From positions 1-13,972 of the forward strand of contig DHWX01000103.1 in assembly GCA_002413395.1 (NCBI GenBank): a DNA stretch of 13,972 nucleotides, in the 5' to 3' direction. Origin of the DNA: Polaromonas sp. UBA5171 (GTDB lineage: Bacteria; Pseudomonadota; Gammaproteobacteria; Burkholderiales; Burkholderiaceae_C). Positions 11,463 through 13,972 of this stretch are shown piece by piece (the stretch's first letter is position 1; each line of letters begins with the position of its first letter). The position numbers and the translations under genes are program-made. The notes below the pieces were generated by a model. That model worked only from the letters and a program-made list of their open reading frames with translations, had not been told where the DNA came from and did not search any database.

Positions 11463-13586
11463 ATGGCAACACAAACCGAAGCTTTCGCCCGCACACTCAT
11501 CGACGCCCAGCTAAAAGACCAGCATTGGCAAATCAGCGACGGCACCAGTGTTCGCTACGAATACACACTGGCAGACGGAGACCGGGCCGATTACATGCTT
11601 TGCAGCCGCGAGGGACGCGGTTTGGCCATTGTCGAAGCCAAGCGCGAAGGCATCAACGCAGCTGATGCGCGCGAGCAAGGTCGCCACAACGCCGAGCAGG
11701 CTAACGTGCCTTTTGTCTTTCTGACCAATGGAAATGAAGTCCTGTTTTGGGAATGGCAGCGTGAAGCGCACCCACGCCCGGTTCGAACCTTCTTTTCACA
11801 AGCTGATCTGGAACGCCGCGCCGCTGTGCGGCAATTGCGTATTGATCCGCTCACAGTCGCTATCGATACCCGCATTGCCGGGCGCGACTACCAGCTGGAT
11901 TGCAATGAAACCCTTTGCCGCGAAATTGGCCTGGGGCGGCGCAAACTGCTGGTGGAGATGGCCACCGGCACCGGCAAGACACGCACGGCAGCAGCGCTAA
12001 TCAAGCGCCTGTTTTCCGCCAACGTTGTGACCCGTGTGCTGTTTCTGGTGGATCGCATTCCGCTGGCATTGCAAACCGAGGATGCTTTTACCGAGCATGT
12101 GAGTGAGTTGCCATGTTACGTGCTGCGCGCCGGTCGTCGCTTTCAGGATGAGAAGCGCATCACCATTACCACCTTGCAGTCGATGGTGAACATCTATCAC
12201 CAGTATTCGTCTGGCTATTTTGATCTGGTCATCACCGACGAATGCCACCGCAGCATTTACGGCAAGTGGCGCAAGGTGCTGGAACATTTCGACGGCATTC
12301 AGATCGGCCTGACCGCTACACCCTGCGTGGCGCCGCCAACCGGCAACGGTGCAGCTGACCATGAAACTGCCTATGTGCGTGACACCTTGCGCTTCTTTGG
12401 GGTTGATACACCCACCTTTTCCTACACGCTCAAGCGCGCCATCGACGAGCGCTATCTGGTGGGCTACCAGATCTACAAGGCCAAGACCGTCAAGACTGCC
12501 ACAGCGGACGGCATCAAGATTCTGCGCGACGACATTCAGTGGGACGGTCTGGACGCCAGGACGCGCGAGGAACTCGAAGGCGCCTTTGTCGCTGCCGCCA
12601 ACCTCAAACCACCACAGCCGCACATCCTGCTTGACCCCAATGTGCTGGAGCGAAAATTCACTATTCCTGCCCGCAATCAAGCCATCGTGCACGAATTTCG
12701 CAAGGTGATGGAGGACGGCTACACAGATGCCACCGGCTACTTACGAAAACCACTCATTGGCAAGACCATTGTCTTTGCAGTGACCAAGCGCCACGCCGAA
12801 ACGCTGGCCACGCTGATCGACAACGAATTTGCCCACCTCAAACCCTCACCAGAAATCAAATACGCCGATTACGTTGTATCTGGTGTCGGACAAGGTGATG
12901 ACACCACCGATGCAATGGCACGCATCCGCCGTTTCAAGAGAGAGAAATTCCCCCAGGTATTGGTGTCGGTCAATATGCTTGACACCGGCTTTGACTGCCC
13001 CGAAGTGGTCAACCTTATATTCGCCCGATACACCAAGTCGGTCACGCTGTACCGGCAGATGGTGGGGCGGGGCACGCGTAAATCCCAAGGCAAACCCATA
13101 TTCACCCTGTTTGATTTTGTGGGTGTTACCGATGCGCATGAGGGCACAGACGGCCCCGGGGTGGGTGGCCCAGTCCCCGAACCCCATCCGCACCCACGCG
13201 CAGACCCCCGCACCCTGGTGACCGTGGATCAAGACGACTACATCGACCCACTCACCCGGGCCTGGGTAACGATGGACGACGCGGGTAACTTTGTCTTCAT
13301 GGAAGCATCCGAAGAAAAGGCGAACCAACTGGGCGCGCGCTTTGAGGGTTGGCTGATGGGGCAGGAATTCACGCCCGGGCAAGAGCGTTGGCTGCATGAC
13401 GTAGAGGCGCAGATACGTGAAAACGCGGACCAGTTCAACGACTTCACGCTCGACCATCTGGCGATGCCGCCATTCAGCCTGCAAGGCGGTCGCCGCCACG
13501 CTGCTGAACTCTTTGGCGGCGAAAAACCACTTGCGAGCGTACTCGCCAATCTTTCAGCGTCGGTTTACGGCGCACCCCTTCAATAA
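11463..13586 (+). CDS. hsdR: HsdR, type I restriction endonuclease subunit (EcoEI-like)
   Basis: This 707-residue motor-nuclease subunit has an N-terminal PD-(D/E)xK nuclease with D43 (RADYML), E58 and K60 (AIVEAK), followed by helicase motifs: Walker A A167-TGTGKT-173, DECH box 259-262, G282-LTATP and motif VI Q532-MVGRGTR. The C-terminal region resembles EcoEI_R_C. It cleaves unmethylated DNA after ATP-driven translocation, in complex with HsdM and HsdS. The ATG at 11463 is chosen because MATQTEAFARTLIDAQL looks like a natural start; an in-frame upstream ATG (11346) lies in intergenic sequence. No strong ribosome binding site precedes it (GAAGGGAG is ~25 nt away). hsdM starts 8 bases after its stop. 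It is not the continuation of the left hsdR fragment, whose N-terminus is different. Confidence 0.93.
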   Translation: MATQTEAFARTLIDAQLKDQHWQISDGTSVRYEYTLADGDRADYMLCSREGRGLAIVEAKREGINAADAREQGRHNAEQANVPFVFLTNGNEVLFWEWQREAHPRPVRTFFSQADLERRAAVRQLRIDPLTVAIDTRIAGRDYQLDCNETLCREIGLGRRKLLVEMATGTGKTRTAAALIKRLFSANVVTRVLFLVDRIPLALQTEDAFTEHVSELPCYVLRAGRRFQDEKRITITTLQSMVNIYHQYSSGYFDLVITDECHRSIYGKWRKVLEHFDGIQIGLTATPCVAPPTGNGAADHETAYVRDTLRFFGVDTPTFSYTLKRAIDERYLVGYQIYKAKTVKTATADGIKILRDDIQWDGLDARTREELEGAFVAAANLKPPQPHILLDPNVLERKFTIPARNQAIVHEFRKVMEDGYTDATGYLRKPLIGKTIVFAVTKRHAETLATLIDNEFAHLKPSPEIKYADYVVSGVGQGDDTTDAMARIRRFKREKFPQVLVSVNMLDTGFDCPEVVNLIFARYTKSVTLYRQMVGRGTRKSQGKPIFTLFDFVGVTDAHEGTDGPGVGGPVPEPHPHPRADPRTLVTVDQDDYIDPLTRAWVTMDDAGNFVFMEASEEKANQLGARFEGWLMGQEFTPGQERWLHDVEAQIRENADQFNDFTLDHLAMPPFSLQGGRRHAAELFGGEKPLASVLANLSASVYGAPLQ

Positions 13587-13594
13587 TCAATCTG

Positions 13595-13972
13595 ATGTCA
13601 CTCACTGCCCAACTCCGACAAGACATTGACGACATCAGCAACTATCTGTTTGGTGGTGGCTATCCCGATCCGGTGGCCAACACCGAACAACTCGCCTTCC
13701 TGTTCTTCTTCTATCTTGCCGATGGGCTCGATACACAGACGATGGCACGAGCTCGCTTGCATAAGCAAACTGTTGCCAGCATTTACAGCGGCGACTGGGC
13801 CCTAAACAATCCACTTAACGCCCCTGCTATGGGTGGCGGCAGCACCATCCCGCGCGAGCGCTTCCGCTGGTCGGCTTGGGCGCGAGCGCTGACGGGTGAG
13901 AATCTGGTGCGCTTCCTGCGGGACGAGGTGTTTCCGTTTTACGGCGAAGTCGCAAGCAAAAGCGCCATCAAC
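13595..13972 (+). CDS. hsdM: HsdM, type I methylase subunit, 5' part (runs off window)
   Basis: The first 126 codons are present, open to the window end. MSLTAQLRQDIDDISNYLFG, GGYPDPVANTEQLAFLFFFY and LADGL are followed by FRWSAWARALTGENLVRFLR, DEVFPFY. This matches the N-terminal helical domain (HsdM_N) of type I adenine methyltransferases: an N-terminal Y/W-LxG segment, EQLAFLFFxYL, RWS-x-W and FP. The catalytic NPPF region should lie beyond the window. The gap of 8 bases to hsdR indicates one operon in R-M order. It differs clearly from the left-side hsdM remnant (MFEQTFKNIDDILHKDAGG), so the two systems are different subtypes. Confidence 0.88.
   Translation, partial: MSLTAQLRQDIDDISNYLFGGGYPDPVANTEQLAFLFFFYLADGLDTQTMARARLHKQTVASIYSGDWALNNPLNAPAMGGGSTIPRERFRWSAWARALTGENLVRFLRDEVFPFYGEVASKSAIN

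Noticed and set aside
1..13972. CRISPR array or rRNA/tRNA genes
   Set aside because: No regularly spaced repeats with unique spacers and no tRNA- or rRNA-like segments were seen.

Overview
The window looks like an accessory region of a high-GC betaproteobacterial chromosome, most likely Burkholderiales. That guess rests on base composition, on the DUF4102-type integrase and on the AlpA / SSB-like / DUF927 gene set; no taxonomic marker is present. It has three blocks.

Left block (about 1-2384, minus strand): the wreck of a type I restriction-modification operon. Read in its own direction it holds the first 134 codons of hsdM, joined out of frame by a deletion to the last ~152 codons of hsdS, then a scrap of an IS transposase, an intact Phd-type antitoxin and PIN-domain toxin pair, and finally only the first ~32 codons of hsdR, which stop at a junction with unrelated DNA near 210-222. 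The toxin-antitoxin pair is the only part that still looks functional.

Central block (about 2385-10350): a compact integrated element of ~7.97 kb. It is bounded by an imperfect 21-bp direct repeat (attL 2385-2405, attR 10330-10350). Inside both ends are GTGCCCCCA-type repeats spaced mostly 12 bp apart, the likely arm sites of its own tyrosine integrase (2479-3684). After int comes a non-coding region that looks like a replication origin: 11-bp CCGGGGACAAA iterons, an AT-rich stretch and two perfect DnaA boxes. Then follow a small HTH regulator, two unrecognised genes, an AlpA regulator and a stop/start-overlapping operon of SSB-like protein, winged-HTH protein and a 972-residue primase/TOPRIM/DUF927 helicase. 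A second, inverted copy of the iterons lies downstream of the helicase gene. The layout resembles the ori/crr arrangement of satellite phage P4, but no capsid-hijacking, packaging or conjugation gene is visible, so I read it as a P4-like replicating integrative element or minimal satellite.

Right block (10351-13972): just outside attR are two tandem 12-bp repeats (AAAAGTACCGTC). They sit where a neighbouring element's arm sites would be, but no integrase follows. Next is an unrecognised minus-strand gene that appears to carry a C-terminal frameshift. Divergent from it is a second, different and apparently intact type I system: complete hsdR, then hsdM running off the window. The locus therefore looks like a hotspot where restriction systems and small integrative elements have been layered and partly deleted.
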